Shown here piece by piece: positions 34,218 through 43,074 of a stretch of 44,974 nt of DNA. Positions within the stretch are counted from its first letter, which is position 1, and each line of letters starts with the position of its first letter. A program made the translations under genes and the position numbers. The stretch comes from an uncultured Porphyromonadaceae bacterium (GTDB lineage Bacteria > Bacteroidota > Bacteroidia > Bacteroidales > Muribaculaceae): assembly GCA_946414395.1 (NCBI GenBank), contig CAMKOE010000019.1:1-44974 (forward strand). The letters are read 5' to 3'. The notes under the pieces are model-generated. The model was given only the letters and a program-made list of their open reading frames with translations, had not been told where the DNA came from and did not search any database.

Positions 34218-35546
34218 TTATTTCTTGCCGTATTCGGGATCGATGCGGCGGTCCACCAGATAGGTCACCACCAGCGTGGCCACACAGCACACCATCACCA
34301 TCCAGAAGAAGTTGGCATATCCTATCGCTTCCTGGATATAACCGGCAAACATGCCAGGTATCATCATGCTCAGTGCCATGAAGGCCGTGCAGATGGCATA
34401 GTGCGACGTCTTGAACTCGCCCTCGCTGAAGTAGATCATGTACAGCATGTAGGCCGTGAAACCAAAGCCGTAGCCAAACTGCTCAATCGCAATAGCCGTG
34501 GAAATAGCCACCAGATTATCTGGCTGTCCGACAGCCAGATAGACAAACGTGGCACACGGCAGCGTCATGCAGGCCGCCATCCACCACAACGATTTCTTCA
34601 GGCCCACCTTGGCGGCAAACAGACCGCCCAAGATGCCGCCGATGGTCAGTGCCAGCACGCCGATTGTACCATAGACGATACCCACCTCGGCTGTCGAAAG
34701 CCCCAGGCCGCCGACGTCCTTACCAGCGACCAGAAAGGGGGTGCACATCTTGATGAGAAAAGCCTCGGGCAGGCGGTACAGCAGCATGAACACGATGGCA
34801 AGCCAGACGTAGGGCTTGGTGAAATAGGTGACAAACGTGCGGCCAAACTCCTTGAAAATGGCCCCTGCAGTGGGTTTCTCATCCTTGAGGGTCGAGGCAT
34901 CGCTCACCACCCTGGGGATGGCAAAGGTGTGGTACAGCGAGATGGCCGTGAACAGCACCGCCGCAACACCCATCGTGATCATCCACGACATGGGGATGTT
35001 GCCGTTCTTGAGTTCGATGGCACCAGCGATAGCCACAAGCACGCCCTGGCCAAAGATGGATGACAGGCGGTAGAACGTGCTGCGGATGCCCACGAAGGCG
35101 GCCTGCTCGTTTTGCCGCAGCGCCAGCATGTAGAAGCCGTCGGCAGCAATGTCGTGGGTGGCCGAGGCAAAGGCCGTGATGACAAACAGGATCAGCGTCA
35201 CGGTAAACATGCTGATGGGGGTCTGGCCCGACGCAATGGTTGCCGCATCGGGTTTGGGCATCGTCAGCGTGAGCAGGATAAAGGCCACGCTCATCAATAT
35301 CTGCATGCTGATGGTCCACCAGCGCTTGGTGCGGATGATGTCCACAAACGGGCTCCAGAAGGGCTTAATCGTCCACGGCAAGTACAGCAGGCTGGTGAAC
35401 AGCGCCATCTGGCCATTGGGGACGCCCATCTTGGCAAGCATGAGCACCGAGATATTGTTGACGACAAAGTAGGGTATTCCCTCGGCAAAGTACAGCGTGG
35501 GAATCCAGAGCCATGGATTTCTTCTTTTCTTCGTTACTTGTTCCAT
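34218..35546 (-). CDS. AmpG/MurT-like MFS importer of murein sugars
   Basis: The protein has 442 residues and about twelve to fourteen membrane helices. The start NPWLWIPTLYFAEGIPYFVVN and LYLPWTIKPFWSPFVDIIRTKRWW are typical of the AmpG branch of the major facilitator superfamily, which carries muropeptides or, in Tannerella (MurT), MurNAc into the cytoplasm. Its place in front of namZ, the kinase and murQ supports a cell-wall sugar cargo. The exact cargo cannot be told from sequence. It follows the SpoIID gene after 22 bp on the minus strand. Confidence 0.88.
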   Translation of the reverse strand: MEQVTKKRRNPWLWIPTLYFAEGIPYFVVNNISVLMLAKMGVPNGQMALFTSLLYLPWTIKPFWSPFVDIIRTKRWWTISMQILMSVAFILLTLTMPKPDAATIASGQTPISMFTVTLILFVITAFASATHDIAADGFYMLALRQNEQAAFVGIRSTFYRLSSIFGQGVLVAIAGAIELKNGNIPMSWMITMGVAAVLFTAISLYHTFAIPRVVSDASTLKDEKPTAGAIFKEFGRTFVTYFTKPYVWLAIVFMLLYRLPEAFLIKMCTPFLVAGKDVGGLGLSTAEVGIVYGTIGVLALTIGGILGGLFAAKVGLKKSLWWMAACMTLPCATFVYLAVGQPDNLVAISTAIAIEQFGYGFGFTAYMLYMIYFSEGEFKTSHYAICTAFMALSMMIPGMFAGYIQEAIGYANFFWMVMVCCVATLVVTYLVDRRIDPEYGKK

Positions 35547-35568
35547 TGTATAATCTGTTTAATTGGGA

Positions 35569-36945
35569 TTAATAGCGTTTCTCGATGCTGGCGCCCACAA
35601 AGTAGTGCAGCAGGATCTGCTTGTAGTCAAAGCCGCGGGCACCCATCACGGCAGCGCCGATCTGGCACAGGCCCACACCGTGGCCCCACCCTGCTCCGCG
35701 CAGCACAAACTTGGCGGGATAGCCGTCCTGACCCACGTCGTGCTTCTCGACGACAAAGGCCGAACTGTACAGGCACGAGGGCGACAGGGCGTAGCGAATG
35801 GTGAGTTCCTTGCCGATGATGCGCTCACGTTTCTCGCCCACGATGCGCAGGCGATACAGCCTGCCACTGGTGCCTCGAGCCACAGGCTGCAGGTCACGGA
35901 TGCGGCCGTAGTCGATGCCCGTGCGCTTCTTGATCAGCGCGGCGATTTCGTCCTGGCTGTACTCCACCTTCCAGCGGTAGAAATCCCGGGTCTCCTGGTC
36001 ATAGTCGTTGAGCACCTGGGACAGAATTTCGGGGTCGATGGTGTTGCAATAGGCACTGGGGGCCGACAGGATCCACTCGGCAGCATTGTCCTCGCGCGAC
36101 AAGTCGGGGAAATCGGCCTCATCCTCGCTATCGCGCCTTGCCTCCAGATAATCGTGGTGATGTGGCTCCCAGCAGTTCTCAAACTCCTCCATCACGCCAC
36201 CGCACGACTTACTGAAGCGTGCGTCACACAGGGCGCCACCATGCATCAGCACCTGGCCCCACGTTGCGCGGACGGCCTGTTCCACCTTGGGTGTAGTGGC
36301 GCGCGTAATGCCTTGGTAGCGCTGGCAGTGGTCGTCGGCACACACGTCAAAGTTGGCATGGTCGTCACGGTCCCACCACTTGACCAGTTCGCCTGGTGTG
36401 TCCATCATCTCGCCAGGGGCCTCGGGATTGCGCTCGGTGGGCTTAACGGTCTCCTCGGTGTGGATTTGGGCCAGCAGCCAACTGCGGGAGATGACGGCAT
36501 GTGCCTTCAAGAGTTCAAGCGAGGCATTGGCACTCATCTCGCTCGAGATCACACTCAACAGGTAGTCCTCAACACTCAACACATTGACGGGTGTCAACTT
36601 GCCGTCCTCGACGATGAGGTGCAGCGCGCCCTTGAATGTCTGGTCTTCCTGGCGTTTCCAGTGGAAACTCACACCGATGGTCACTGCCTTGAGTGTAAAG
36701 GAAGCCTTATCGGCATCAACCGGCTCAAAGAGCAGGTCGCCATAGCGGTTGCCGCCCCACTCCACTTGTCCATCGGCATAGCGAGCCGTCTGGCTGCCGC
36801 TGCAAGCGGTGCCATTCACGCGGTAGTCACCATTGAGCACAAATTCAATCGCCGGCTCGTTCATGATGCCCACCCTCACTTGCGGTATCTGTTTCTCGTC
36901 CATATTCTTTACTACATTCGGTTTCTTGTTGTTCCCGTTTGCCAT
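35569..36945 (-). CDS. SpoIID/LytB-domain protein
   Basis: The protein has 458 residues. The SpoIID signature is complete: VNVLSVEDYLLSVISSEMS (about 163-181), then LELLKAHAVISRSWLL, and near the C-terminus GAGWGHGVGLCQIGA followed by GFDYKQILLHYF. SpoIID of Bacillus is a lytic transglycosylase acting on denuded glycan strands; LytB-type relatives boost amidases. An insertion of about 60 residues carrying HTEETVKP to DVCADDHCQRYQG occurs in the middle. No clear signal peptide is seen from either M1 or M15 (36903), so export is uncertain. The amidase two genes upstream is a natural partner. Confidence 0.88.
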   Translation of the reverse strand: MANGNNKKPNVVKNMDEKQIPQVRVGIMNEPAIEFVLNGDYRVNGTACSGSQTARYADGQVEWGGNRYGDLLFEPVDADKASFTLKAVTIGVSFHWKRQEDQTFKGALHLIVEDGKLTPVNVLSVEDYLLSVISSEMSANASLELLKAHAVISRSWLLAQIHTEETVKPTERNPEAPGEMMDTPGELVKWWDRDDHANFDVCADDHCQRYQGITRATTPKVEQAVRATWGQVLMHGGALCDARFSKSCGGVMEEFENCWEPHHHDYLEARRDSEDEADFPDLSREDNAAEWILSAPSAYCNTIDPEILSQVLNDYDQETRDFYRWKVEYSQDEIAALIKKRTGIDYGRIRDLQPVARGTSGRLYRLRIVGEKRERIIGKELTIRYALSPSCLYSSAFVVEKHDVGQDGYPAKFVLRGAGWGHGVGLCQIGAAVMGARGFDYKQILLHYFVGASIEKRY

Positions 36946-36980
36946 GGCAATGCCACAGCACGCGGGACATCGTTACTATC

Positions 36981-37949
36981 TTAAATCGGCCCCATGTCAT
37001 CCCAGCGTTGGCCGTAGTTGCGGATGACCATGCCGAGGTCCTGATGGCTCATGCACAACTCATTGAACAGTCCTTGCACCTGACTGGCCGTCAAACTATT
37101 GAAGTCTTTCTCGTCGGGCACGGCCCACAGGCCGCCCATCTCGGTGCAACCGGGGCTGAGCAGGAGTTCACCCTCCCCAGTGCCGTAGCAGGCAGGACGG
37201 TGCTTGCGGCGCGGGAACACCACCATGCGCCACGAGCGCTCGGTGTTGTCCCACCAGCACAGCACGTTGACCATCGGCTCGATGCCGCCAGCGGGAACGG
37301 GCAGCAGGTCAAGAAGACGCAAAGCATAGCGCTCGGCCGTCCTCACCGTGGTCGTCTCGATGGTGAAAAGGCTACGCCCCAACTCATCGACATATCCGAT
37401 AAAGCCCTCATCACTGTCGGCCAGCAGGTGGGTCGTCGCATGAAGGATTTCGTCACACAACGGCATTTCGCCCTTGGCGCCAGCCTGGAAATGGGCATGA
37501 TCGGGCGCCGAGGCGCCACATTGCGGCCCGTTGTAGAAAATCACAAAATCGGGCAGATCGGCGGCCAGCGACAGCATGTCGCCCACCCTGCCGGCCAAGC
37601 GTTGAGGCTGGTGTTGCAGGTGGGCAATCGTCAGGTGACGTGAGAAGATGGGATAAGGGTTGACCTGGATCTTGTAGTGATCTCCCCACAGGATCGCCCG
37701 CTGGCGCGAAGGCTGGTTCTCGGTGCACAGGAAACAGGCACGCCTGGAGAGAGAGCCCTTGTCGATTGCGGCGGCCGACGAACGGCGCCGTTCGGGATTA
37801 TGCTGCAGGCGGATGAGCGACTCACCCATTTGCAACGAGCGTGACGTGGCCCTGGCCAGAGCATCATAGTTGCGCCCTGCCACATCCCAGTCCCGCAGTT
37901 GCCTGGTAAAGAGTTTGTCGATCACCCTGCTGTAATCCATTGTCAACAC
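36981..37949 (-). CDS. DUF4922 protein of the HIT/GalT fold, nucleotidyltransferase-like
   Basis: The protein has 322 residues (M4 is another possible start). The stretch NPYPIFSRHLTIAH (97-110), then FYNGPQCGASAPDHAHFQ (138-155), with the HxH motif at 151-153, matches the GalT/GDP-galactose-phosphorylase branch of the HIT superfamily. CFLC (72-75) may bind zinc, as in GalT. Such enzymes move nucleotidyl groups to or from sugar-1-phosphates via a histidine intermediate. The substrate here is unknown. It lies between the tandem glycosyltransferase and SpoIID, 22-35 bp from each. A role in activating recycled cell-wall sugar is a hypothesis. Confidence 0.78.
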   Translation of the reverse strand: MLTMDYSRVIDKLFTRQLRDWDVAGRNYDALARATSRSLQMGESLIRLQHNPERRRSSAAAIDKGSLSRRACFLCTENQPSRQRAILWGDHYKIQVNPYPIFSRHLTIAHLQHQPQRLAGRVGDMLSLAADLPDFVIFYNGPQCGASAPDHAHFQAGAKGEMPLCDEILHATTHLLADSDEGFIGYVDELGRSLFTIETTTVRTAERYALRLLDLLPVPAGGIEPMVNVLCWWDNTERSWRMVVFPRRKHRPACYGTGEGELLLSPGCTEMGGLWAVPDEKDFNSLTASQVQGLFNELCMSHQDLGMVIRNYGQRWDDMGPI

Positions 37950-37971
37950 CCGGTCAGTTGTTGCTCGATTC

Positions 37972-39456
37972 TCACTTCTTGTTCATCGCGATGCGCGCCT
38001 GCAGTTCCCAGGTGCGGATGCGGTCCTTGTACAGGTTGTTGCGGTTCATCTTCTCGACGTCGAGCGAGGCATCGCTGTTGTCGTCCCAGCGGCGGCAGAT
38101 GTACACCGGCGTGTAAACGCGGCCAATCTGGTAGTGACGCGAGATATTCAAGCCCAGGGCATAGTCCTCGCCGTAACTCGTGTTGGGAATCTTGATGTCG
38201 CGCAGCACGGGCGTGTAGAACGCGCGCGGCGCGCCCAGGCCGTTGATGCGCAGGGCGTTGTTGCGGCCATTGTCGGGAGTCCACTCCTTGTGGTCGATGA
38301 TGCCGGGGGGAATGGGATTGAGGTGAATGTCGGTCATCTGGTAGGTACCGACAACCATTGCCACGTTCTGCTCGTAGAAGGCATCCACCATCGTCTGCAG
38401 GGTGTGCTCGTCCTTGTACATGTCATCGCTGTCGAGTTGCACGATAAACTTGCCGGCGCGCTTGCTGTTGGCGGCCAGATTCCAGTAGCCGCCGATGCCC
38501 ATATCATAGTAGTCGGCAATGATATGGATCAGGCGCGGGTCGTTATACTCGGCGATAGCCTCACGAGTGCCGTCGGTCGAGAAGTTGTCAACGACCATCA
38601 GGTTGAACTTGAAGTTGCACTCCTGCTTGAGCACCGAGTCGATGGCATCGCGGATGGTGCGGATGCGGTTCCTGACGGGAATCATCACCGTTGCCTCGAC
38701 CTCAAAGTCACCCTGGTCAAACTCGATGTGGCGGAAGTTGGGCACTTCCTTGCCGTCCTCGACGCGTGTGGGAGCCAGGTAACCGCCCACTTGCTTGAGG
38801 TGATCGGTGCAGGCCTGCTCCATCTCGATCTGGCGGCCGCGGTTGCGCGGATCCACATAGTCAAAGATCTTCTCGCCGCTCTTGCGCGTGTCCAGTTCGA
38901 CGTCGCTGTACAGGAACTCGTTGATGTGGGTGATGGGGGCAAACTGCGACAACCTGAGGCGCAGGTCATACAGGCCAGCAAACTCATAGTGGACCTTCAT
39001 GGCGCTGGCGGCCTTCTTGAAGCACTGGCCACAGAAGAACAGCACCGAGCCAAAGTCGAAGTCATCCCTGAGGCTACCCATCTGGTAGTCGATAACCGGA
39101 GCCTTGTCGGCGCCCTTGTCGGTCACGTTGTAGTGGTCGGCATAGAGCATGCCCGACTGGGTGTCGTCGCCCAACTTGGCGAAGCGTTCCAGCGAGTAGG
39201 GCCCCATCTTGAGGGTGTCATACTTGGTGTACAACAACACATAGTCGGCATCGGCACGCTCGGCAATGGCGAGCATGGTGGCGCTGGCAGTGAGCCCCTT
39301 GACGGGCATCAGTTCACAGCCCTCGACAGCGGTCGCGCCGTCCTCGGTGGCCAGCAGGTAGATTTTATTCACCAATTCCTGCTCGCGGAGGTTCTGGATG
39401 GTTTGCGCGGCCTGTTCGGCATTGGCAAACGGGATAAAGCAATTAATTCTTCCCAT
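37972..39456 (-). CDS. Tandem-domain glycosyltransferase with one intact GT2 domain
   Basis: The protein has 494 residues. The second half holds a clear GT2 domain: VEATVMIPVRNRIRTIRDAI, VVDNFSTDGT and the metal-site VQLDSDDMY, then GEDYALGL. The first half (1-240) repeats the same fold pattern (INCFIPFANAEQAAQTIQNL, then ADYVLLYTKYDTLKMG, LYADHYN) but lacks the DxD residues at the matching site (YTKYD). It may be an inactive binding or pseudo-GT domain. No signal or membrane segment is present. It lies between the amidase and the DUF4922 gene and may act on the same sugar pathway. Donor and acceptor are unknown. Confidence 0.85.
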   Translation of the reverse strand: MGRINCFIPFANAEQAAQTIQNLREQELVNKIYLLATEDGATAVEGCELMPVKGLTASATMLAIAERADADYVLLYTKYDTLKMGPYSLERFAKLGDDTQSGMLYADHYNVTDKGADKAPVIDYQMGSLRDDFDFGSVLFFCGQCFKKAASAMKVHYEFAGLYDLRLRLSQFAPITHINEFLYSDVELDTRKSGEKIFDYVDPRNRGRQIEMEQACTDHLKQVGGYLAPTRVEDGKEVPNFRHIEFDQGDFEVEATVMIPVRNRIRTIRDAIDSVLKQECNFKFNLMVVDNFSTDGTREAIAEYNDPRLIHIIADYYDMGIGGYWNLAANSKRAGKFIVQLDSDDMYKDEHTLQTMVDAFYEQNVAMVVGTYQMTDIHLNPIPPGIIDHKEWTPDNGRNNALRINGLGAPRAFYTPVLRDIKIPNTSYGEDYALGLNISRHYQIGRVYTPVYICRRWDDNSDASLDVEKMNRNNLYKDRIRTWELQARIAMNKK

Positions 39457-39525
39457 AATCGTCTTTTTTTATGATAATTGATAATTTATTGTTCGGTTTT
39501 CTCTGGATGTTCAAGATCGAGGGCT

Positions 39526-42500
39526 TTATTGCAGGTACTCGAGGATGCGCTGCATCAGGCGGGTACAGTCGCTGCCATAGGTCATGGCCTCGAGCGGGAA
39601 GCCCAGCACGACGGTGCGGTAGCCGCCGCGATCACTGGCGATGGCAGCAGGCAGGCCGTTCTCGCCATATCGCAACCAGGTGAAGCCACGGCTGTCGCTG
39701 GCGCGGATGGCGTCGGGTGACTCGACGGCATACTGCTTGTCGTTCAACTTGTTGACAAACTCCCACGTTCCTTCCTGGGCCAGGCAACGCGCGGGGCAAT
39801 CGACCGACACGGCAGTACCGTCGAGCGACGCGCGGCCGTTCAGGCCCTCAAAGCCGAGCACCTCGCGGGCAAAGGTCTGGCCTTGCACATCGTTGTTGCC
39901 CGCGGCATTGTCCCACAGGTCACTGCCCACAAACGAGCCCGACATCACCACGTTGCCGCCACGGCCCGTGAAGGTGCGCAATGCGCTCATCAGGCCTTCG
40001 GTATAAATCTTGAAACGCGTGGGCTTGAGGCCACTGCCGGTCGAGATTTCCTTCTGCTTGCCCAAGATGAGATCCATCAGGCGGTAGTCGCTGGTATTGT
40101 AGCCATTCTCCAGAGCCTGCAGACTACAGGAAACAAAGGAGTAACCGGCGTTCATCAGGGCATCGCCGTGGATTGCGGGATAGTCAAACGTGTTGCCGGC
40201 GATATTCATCGTCTCATAGTCGCTGCGGCTGGCGCCGAAACCTGGCGCGTCGTCGTCCTTCCACTCGATGCTGCGGCGGAACTCATATTGCGACCCCAGG
40301 TAGTTGATCTGCTGCACATAGGGCACGCCGTGGTCCTTGTTGTCGTCAAAGCCGGCACGCACGCTGTCCTCAAACCAGTCGGGACCGCTCACGCGGGTGA
40401 AGCCGTTGACCACCAGCACGTCGCCCTTGCTCGATGCGGCCACGCCCAGACTCAGCGTCTCGCTGGGGAAACTGCGGCCGCCGTCGTTCATGGCGATGAT
40501 GCGGTAGGAGTGCATCTTGTTGTCGTTGATGGTCACGCTGTACTGCGGGCCCTTGACGGTGGCGATCTCCTTGAAGCCGCCTTCCAGCCCGATGCGTTCA
40601 CACACGATAAAGGACGTGGCGTCAGCACCGTCGCTCAGGTCGTCGTGGGTGGGTTCCCACGTGAGCAGGTAGTGGTGCTTGTCGGTCTTGCTGATGGCAA
40701 AACTGTTGACGGGCAGCGGCTGGATGACGTAACTGCGATGGTCGCGCTGGGCGATGAACTTCAACATGCCCTTGTAGATGGCGCGGCTCACGTCGAAGCG
40801 GAACATCGGATCCAGACCATATTTCATGTCAGCAAAATTCTGGTGAGAGAGCAACTCCATAAGCACGGCGGGCACCTCGGGCACGCGAGCCTCATAGTAA
40901 CTCTTGTCCCACATGCCGCGGCGTGTCCAGTTGGGTTCCCACTTGGCCCTGACGTCCTTGACAATCTCGGTCGAGAGCAGGTTGGCCAAGCGGCGCGAGA
41001 GTTCGCGCGGCGTGCCGTTGGCATATTTGCCGAACTGCTTGCCGTTTGCCCTGGTGCAGTAGATGAGCAGGGTACCCACCGTCTCGTCGTCGGGCGTGGC
41101 GCCGGCATCGGTGTGCAGGCAGAAGGACAGATCCACCGGCACGTTCAGGCCTCCTCTGTCGGGCAGCACGTCGCTGCCGCCAGCCAGGTAGTTAACCCAC
41201 TCGCCACGACTGCGGTAGTCGTCGGTATAGTCGTTGATGCCGCGGCTGGTCGAATAGACGCTGTCGGGGAAACCAGCCCATTGCAGGTAGTAACGCGACC
41301 CTAAGTGATACCGGGGGTGGTTGCCGCTGCCGATGTAACTGTATTCCACTCCCGGCTTACCCAGGCAGGCCTCGTTGTTCTCGCCCTGGGCCTTCTGCTC
41401 GGCGACAATGGCCAGGTTCTCCTCGGTGGGCAGGGCCACACGGCGGGCGATGTTGCCATATCCGCCGCCCACGCTGATGGCGTCGGCAGTGATGACGGCA
41501 TTCTTGTCCTCACTCAGGTTGGACACCTCGACGACGTCCTTGTTCATACCCTTGGCCAGGGGGAAGGTTCCCAGATAGACCCACACGCCGCCAGCCATCG
41601 TCTGATCAACACGGAACTGGCGTTTGCCGGCCAGGCTGTTGACGGTATAGGTCACGTCGCGGGCACTGTTGGGCAGCGTTTTGTAAGAGATATAGATGGC
41701 ATAGTCGCCAGCGTAGGGCATTTCTACATCCCACGTGGCAGTCGATAGTTTCTTCTTGTCCTTCTCGGCCTTGACCATGCGGTAAGTGCCCTCGGTGAAG
41801 GGGTTCTCAAAGTCCTTGTACTGGTCGCGCAGGAAGGCAAATCCGGCACCCTGGCCGCTCTGCCACTTGTGGCGGCCGTTGTGCTCGCTGTAGCCCTGCT
41901 GGGCCAGCCCGCTCGGGTCGTTATCGACCACGGCACCATAGTTGTGGGTATCGCGCTCACGGGCGTTCCACACATAGGCTCCCGCGTTCTCCAGCATCGG
42001 GATGAGGAACGGCAGCACATAACTGTGGGTGTACATGTCCTCGACGGTCTGCATCAGGCGGGCACGCTGCCACTCCCAGCGGTTCAACTTGGGCTCGAAG
42101 TACCAGCCGTGGCTGGGCCACATGGCGATGATGTTGCCGTCCAGGCCGTGCTTGTAGTGGCGGTTGGCGTCCAGTTCGCTGATGAAGGGTGCATGCGAGC
42201 GTTTATAGGCGGGCTCGTAGTCGGCAAAGTACTTGTTGATGTCATTGCCCACGATGGAGATCAGCACCGGACTGTCTTGATAGTCACCGCCCAGCGCGTC
42301 ACGGATCTCGTCGCGCATCTTCTCGACGCCCTCCTGGGTGAACGGTACGTCGCCGAAGTTCTCGCTCACGTCCACCTTGACCGTATCGTTCTCCAGCGCG
42401 AGAGAGCGCACCTTCAAGGCGCCCACGCCCATGTGCTCGGGCAACTTGCTGGCGACGATGCGCTGCACTGTCTCCTGTTGTTCGGGGGTGAACACTTGAT

Positions 42501-42573
42501 CCTGAGCACACACGGGCATCGCAGCGGCCACAGCCACCGCGACACTGAACAACACTTTGCTTGATTTCTTCAT
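39526..42573 (-). CDS. Exported zinc amidase (Amidase_3-like) with inserted golvesin-type domain
   Basis: The protein has 1015 residues and a signal peptide (1-23). The catalytic domain, split over about 140-610, carries the four expected positions of N-acetylmuramoyl-L-alanine amidases: H155 (SHG), E178, H487 (SFCLH) and E573 (VPAVLMELLSHQNF). A golvesin/xanthan-lyase-type beta domain (about 276-372) is inserted between them. The C-terminal part (about 615-1015) has an FN3-like domain (about 620-705) and a further domain. Database names such as xanthan lyase come from the inserted domain. It probably cleaves the sugar-peptide bond of peptidoglycan in the periplasm. Own promoter at 42607-42637; first gene of the salvage cluster. 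Confidence 0.8.
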   Translation of the reverse strand: MKKSSKVLFSVAVAVAAAMPVCAQDQVFTPEQQETVQRIVASKLPEHMGVGALKVRSLALENDTVKVDVSENFGDVPFTQEGVEKMRDEIRDALGGDYQDSPVLISIVGNDINKYFADYEPAYKRSHAPFISELDANRHYKHGLDGNIIAMWPSHGWYFEPKLNRWEWQRARLMQTVEDMYTHSYVLPFLIPMLENAGAYVWNARERDTHNYGAVVDNDPSGLAQQGYSEHNGRHKWQSGQGAGFAFLRDQYKDFENPFTEGTYRMVKAEKDKKKLSTATWDVEMPYAGDYAIYISYKTLPNSARDVTYTVNSLAGKRQFRVDQTMAGGVWVYLGTFPLAKGMNKDVVEVSNLSEDKNAVITADAISVGGGYGNIARRVALPTEENLAIVAEQKAQGENNEACLGKPGVEYSYIGSGNHPRYHLGSRYYLQWAGFPDSVYSTSRGINDYTDDYRSRGEWVNYLAGGSDVLPDRGGLNVPVDLSFCLHTDAGATPDDETVGTLLIYCTRANGKQFGKYANGTPRELSRRLANLLSTEIVKDVRAKWEPNWTRRGMWDKSYYEARVPEVPAVLMELLSHQNFADMKYGLDPMFRFDVSRAIYKGMLKFIAQRDHRSYVIQPLPVNSFAISKTDKHHYLLTWEPTHDDLSDGADATSFIVCERIGLEGGFKEIATVKGPQYSVTINDNKMHSYRIIAMNDGGRSFPSETLSLGVAASSKGDVLVVNGFTRVSGPDWFEDSVRAGFDDNKDHGVPYVQQINYLGSQYEFRRSIEWKDDDAPGFGASRSDYETMNIAGNTFDYPAIHGDALMNAGYSFVSCSLQALENGYNTSDYRLMDLILGKQKEISTGSGLKPTRFKIYTEGLMSALRTFTGRGGNVVMSGSFVGSDLWDNAAGNNDVQGQTFAREVLGFEGLNGRASLDGTAVSVDCPARCLAQEGTWEFVNKLNDKQYAVESPDAIRASDSRGFTWLRYGENGLPAAIASDRGGYRTVVLGFPLEAMTYGSDCTRLMQRILEYLQ

Positions 42574-42606
42574 CGGTTATACTTTTTTTGACATTATCTA
42601 ATGCAA

Positions 42607-42637
42607 CAAAAGTAGTCAAACCAAATGAAAAACCAAA
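42607..42637 (-). promoter_or_regulatory. Bacteroidetes-type promoter for the amidase
   Basis: Read on the minus strand, TTTG (42634-42637), a spacer of exactly 19 bp and TACTTTTG (42607-42614) match the consensus. Transcription would start near 42600, about 27 nt before the start codon. Confidence 0.75.
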
Positions 42638-42734
42638 ACAAAACCACCTAAATCGCCCTCTTAACAACATTTTTTATAAATCAACTACACTTTTTAAGAA
42701 AATAAGTCAGCAAACTTTACTGACAAATAATTTT

Positions 42735-42876
42735 GGCGATGATATAGATGTTGGCCCGAACCCTGCGGGGCTAATGCGAATTTCTCGAATTAGTTTTAAT
42801 TATTTTTCGTGAAATACGTTTTCTTAGCGGAATTATCATTAAAAAACTTTTAGGGCCAAACTGCTATATCATAGCC
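42735..42876. repeat. Palindromic intergenic element, copy B
   Basis: The left end GGCGATGATATAGATGTTGG (42735-42754, continuing CCC) and the right end (42853-42876, reverse complement GGCTATGATATAGCAGTTTG then GCCC) form terminal inverted repeats of 23-24 bp with about 20 matches and one gap. The left inner arm (to 42790) matches copy A's right arm read on the minus strand. It lies between two divergent promoters, so here it cannot be a simple terminator. Confidence 0.8.
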
Positions 42877-42895
42877 ATAATCTTAGTTTAAATAG

Positions 42896-42925
42896 TTGAC
42901 ATTTAAAAAATACAACATATCTTTG
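42896..42925 (+). promoter_or_regulatory. Bacteroidetes-type promoter for the membrane protein
   Basis: TTG (42896-42898), a 19-bp spacer and TATCTTTG (42918-42925) match the consensus. The expected leader is about 140 nt. Confidence 0.65.
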
Positions 42926-43074
42926 CAGTAATAGAGGCTGAAGGCATTTCAAATTATGCCGCAGTTATCGCACAACGCTGCAACCCAAACTTGAATAAAA
43001 TCATTCAAGATTTTGACAACTTTGTAAACTTCTTCAAGGAGAAGCCACAATAACATATAAAATACTATCAGATC

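Larger units (their letters stand above)
42574..43074. other. 501-bp divergent intergenic region
   Basis: It contains a minus-strand promoter for the amidase (42607-42637), copy B of the palindromic element (42735-42876), and a plus-strand promoter (42896-42925) for the membrane protein at 43075. A frame open from 42907 to 43053 lacks a start codon and is not called. Confidence 0.7.

Noticed and set aside
42907..43053. Plus-strand frame reading up to NFFKEKPQ before the membrane protein gene
   Set aside because: It has no ATG and starts within the -10-like region of the promoter. It may be a remnant, but no family could be recognised.
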